NCBI GenBank assembly: GCA_002083825.1
Contig: DAZV01000022.1
Span: 1 to 64,000 of the forward strand
Source: Candidatus Sericytochromatia bacterium S15B-MN24 CBMW_12
GTDB lineage: Bacteria > Cyanobacteriota > Sericytochromatia > S15B-MN24 > UBA4093
Direction of reading: 5' to 3'
DNA: 64,000 nt
The position numbers and the translations under genes were made by a program. Positions 60,763-64,000 of this stretch are shown here, one piece after another (within the stretch, counting starts at the first letter, position 1; every line of letters starts with the position of its first letter). A model generated the notes under the pieces. That model did no database searches and was not told the DNA's origin. It was given only the letters and a program-made list of their open reading frames with translations.

Positions 60763-62679
60763 CTAGCGGGTGATGGCGACGGGCATCAAGCGGCGCAGTT
60801 CGCGGCGGCGGGCGGCTCCTCCCGAGGCTCCGAGCAGCGCGAAGTATTCGCGGTAGACCTCCTGCTGGGGCAAGATCAGCCTTCGGATGGCGGCATCGAT
60901 TCGGGCGAGTTTCTCGGAGTCGGCCGGCTCGGTCATCAACCGCGCCAAGCGGCGGCCCCAGCCGGTTCCGCCGTACTTGGGTCGCTCCACGAAGGCGTTT
61001 CGGACGCGTTCCAGGCGCGTCATGACGTAGAGCAGGCCGCAGCGTTGAAGATAGCCCAGGTCATCGGAGAAGGTGCCGGAGGGTTCGGAGGTTTCGAAGG
61101 CCTTGGGGTAGCGATCGCCGAAAGCGGCGACGACTTCGGGGTGTCGGGCGATCGCCCAGACCGCCTCCATCCCGTCGATGTAAAGCCGCTCTTCGCCGAG
61201 CACCTGCTCCAGCAGCCCCAGCGTCAGGTAGCAGACCAAAAATAGCACGTCCATCCGGGAGGGGGCGTGTCGAATTTGCTCGGCCAGGAGGTCGAAGGTG
61301 GCCTCCTCCATCGCCAGCAGCAGCCCCATCCGGGTCTTGTCGCCTGCCCAGAGCTCCGCGAGCATCCCTTCGGCCTTGGCGGCGTCCATGCTCGGGTCGA
61401 GCAGCTTGTAGCGGTCGACCCAGCGGTCGAAGGCCTCGTCGGTGACGCCGAGATCGGGGGGGCCGTAGACGTGGAGGGCGGCGCCGTCGTGGGAGGCTGC
61501 GATGATACCCTGGATGGTCGGGAATTCGGTGAGTTTGCCATGCCACGGCACCAGCCCGGTGGGAGTGGTGGGCAACGGGTCGGTCGGAGCTTTCACCCGG
61601 GTGATGTCGATCAAGGCGTCGCCAATCAGCGCATGGCCCTCGAGCTCCGCAGCCAGCCGCTCCTGCAACTGCTGGGCCACGCTCAGGCCCTCCAGGCGCA
61701 GGGACTGGATGCCGTAGCGCGCCACCGGCGAGAGGACCCGGAAGTCGTAACTGACGAGTTCCTCCACCAAGGGAGCCCCGGAAACCAGGCCCCGGAGCTT
61801 GCCCCAAGCCTCGGGGGCGTGGAGCCGCAGGAAGTGCTCGAGATCGGCGTCCTGGCCCTCGTTCACGATCCCCGTGAACTCCAGGCGTTCCGCCTCGCCG
61901 GAAGCGAGCAGGGCGTCGCGGATGCACTCGGCGAGGATCAGGTCTCCGAGCCGGCTGAAGGGGTTGTTTTGAACGTGGGAGATCAGGTGGTAGCGGGCGA
62001 ACAGGATCTGCTGCGCGACGTAGAGCCGCTCGGAGTTGAGGACGATGCCGTAGGTGGGGTCGGGAACGTAGAGTTCGCGGAGGGCCTGGATGTCGACTCC
62101 GGGGGCAAAGCCGCAGTAGTAGCTGTCGCGCAGGACGTAGTCGATCCGGTCGGCGTCGATTTCGGAGTGGGTGAAGAAGTTGAATTCCGCGCGGGCATGC
62201 TCTCCGATGGCGGCGAGCGCGAGTTGCTTGCGATCGATCTCCCGGTACTCGGGATGACGCGCGAGGACCTCGCCGATTTCGGGGTCGTGGCAGACGAGCT
62301 GGTAGGTGCGCTCCTCGTGGTCGAGGAACTGATGGAGGAAACCGAGTTCCGGTCGGTCGACATGGCGGCGGGCGGCGTCTTCCAGGGAGTGCGAGAAGGG
62401 CCGGTGCCCGATATCATGGAAGAGGGCGGCCAGCCGGATCAAGCGGAGTTCGGAGTCGTCGAAGCTGAGGCGCTCGGCGAGGAGGCCCGCGGTATGCATG
62501 GCGCCTATCACGTGCTCGAAGCGGGTATGGTGGGCGCCGGGGAAGACCACGTAGGCCATGCCCATCTGACGGATGCCCCGCAGGCGGCTCACGGCGCGGG
62601 TGCGAAGCAGTTCCCACTCGCAGGCGGTCATGGGCACCAGCCCATGAATGGGGTCGCGTAGCGAGTGGGGGAACTTCAT
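60763..62679 (-). CDS. HD-domain phosphohydrolase (dNTPase/SAMHD1-like)
   Basis: The start MKFPHSLRDPIHGLVPMTAC at 62679 is 10 nt after the guaB-like stop. The 638-aa protein has the YwfO/SAMHD1-like start RLRGIRQMGMAYVVFPGAHH, TRFEHVIGAMHTAGLLAERL, the HD pair in LIRLAALFHDIGHRPFSHSL and SEIDADRIDYVLRDSYYCG (last metal Asp). The family cleaves dNTPs or similar nucleotides. About 300 C-terminal residues are helical and unfamiliar. Coupling to an IMPDH/GMP-reductase-like gene suggests a role in purine nucleotide balance. Confidence 0.85.
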   Translation of the reverse strand: MKFPHSLRDPIHGLVPMTACEWELLRTRAVSRLRGIRQMGMAYVVFPGAHHTRFEHVIGAMHTAGLLAERLSFDDSELRLIRLAALFHDIGHRPFSHSLEDAARRHVDRPELGFLHQFLDHEERTYQLVCHDPEIGEVLARHPEYREIDRKQLALAAIGEHARAEFNFFTHSEIDADRIDYVLRDSYYCGFAPGVDIQALRELYVPDPTYGIVLNSERLYVAQQILFARYHLISHVQNNPFSRLGDLILAECIRDALLASGEAERLEFTGIVNEGQDADLEHFLRLHAPEAWGKLRGLVSGAPLVEELVSYDFRVLSPVARYGIQSLRLEGLSVAQQLQERLAAELEGHALIGDALIDITRVKAPTDPLPTTPTGLVPWHGKLTEFPTIQGIIAASHDGAALHVYGPPDLGVTDEAFDRWVDRYKLLDPSMDAAKAEGMLAELWAGDKTRMGLLLAMEEATFDLLAEQIRHAPSRMDVLFLVCYLTLGLLEQVLGEERLYIDGMEAVWAIARHPEVVAAFGDRYPKAFETSEPSGTFSDDLGYLQRCGLLYVMTRLERVRNAFVERPKYGGTGWGRRLARLMTEPADSEKLARIDAAIRRLILPQQEVYREYFALLGASGGAARRRELRRLMPVAITR

Positions 62680-62689
62680 CGTCGCGGAC

Positions 62690-63796
<1,107 letters not shown>

Positions 63797-63882
63797 CGTT
63801 CCCGTCTTTCATGAACCCTCAAAACCGGTCCCCATGCTACCATACCCGGCTTCGTTCGGCCCGCCGAGCCGGCCTGCTGAGT

Positions 63883-63916
63883 GAGCACTCTCCCGCTTCG
63901 GAGGGTGCTCTTTTTT
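63883..63916 (+). terminator. Rho-independent terminator in the leader of a rightward gene
   Basis: GAGCACTCTCC pairs with GGAGGGTGCTC (one G-T pair, loop CGCTTC) and TTTTTT follows. It faces right, 80 nt before a gene start at about 63996, and no rightward gene precedes it. This position suggests attenuation of the next gene. Confidence 0.6.
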
Positions 63917-63995
63917 CTCGCGAATCCTCCGCATGCCGGGACTTCCGACGCATCCCGGGTACAAAAGCAAGCAGCGAGAAGCTTGGAGGATGGCG

Positions 63996-64000
63996 ATGAT
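63996..64000 (+). CDS. Start of a rightward gene, cut by the window end
   Basis: GGAGG at 63986-63990 followed by ATG at 63996 is a well-spaced start; an ATG at 63990 overlaps the ribosome binding site. Only the first codon is in the window, so the product cannot be told. Confidence 0.35.

Overview
The window is high-GC DNA from a bacterium with an outer membrane: it encodes beta-barrel proteins, many lipobox lipoproteins, Kdp, Mrp and papain-like secreted proteins. The palindrome GCGATCGC (HIP1 of cyanobacteria) occurs about 43 times by eye, where a few would be expected by chance. Together with frequent TTG/GTG starts and the absence of any photosynthesis gene, this suggests a non-photosynthetic, high-GC relative of the Cyanobacteria. 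That placement is inference; no rRNA or tRNA gene was seen.

Left part (1-16 kb) is an accessory, eroded region. It holds a cut-short SBBP-repeat lipoprotein, a MocR/PdxR regulator divergent from a flavin split-barrel protein, and two members of a three-member beta-propeller-like lipoprotein family (one frameshifted). A sulfatase system follows: anaerobic sulfatase-maturating enzyme, sulfatase and a decayed SulP permease. Beyond it lie an NHL-repeat protein, a fragment of a second sulfatase, a barrel-cupredoxin pseudogene with an in-frame TAG and a frameshift, and the right end of an IS200/IS605 (TnpB) element that supplies that pseudogene's stop codon. A hemerythrin and an outer-membrane protein complete the region.

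16-26 kb is a potassium locus. kdpE and a KdpD kinase half are divergent from kdpF-kdpB-(26-aa ORF)-kdpA-kdpC and a separate KdpD sensor half fused to a receiver-like domain. The third lipoprotein paralogue lies downstream. A PhoB-like array of CTTGA direct repeats sits in the divergent promoter region.

26-45 kb holds a DEAD-box helicase, two paralogous PAS histidine kinases, SelO, a complete seven-gene mrpABCDEFG Na+/H+ antiporter operon, lipoproteins, a DUF421 protein and a P-type cation ATPase. 45-52 kb holds an SDR-TetR pair with matching operators, a CheY-like protein, an amidohydrolase, a PlsC-like acyltransferase and a NarX/NarL-type two-component system.

52-64 kb holds a cysteine-rich coiled-coil protein, a papain-like lipoprotein, a SNF2 helicase and the most unusual gene of the window. 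That gene encodes a soluble protein whose C-terminal half resembles the cytoplasmic domain of the FlhA/FHIPEP export gate, with no membrane segments. PduO adenosyltransferase, an LssY_C lipoprotein, an HD phosphohydrolase and a CBS-less IMPDH/GMP-reductase follow. The window ends in the leader of a rightward gene.
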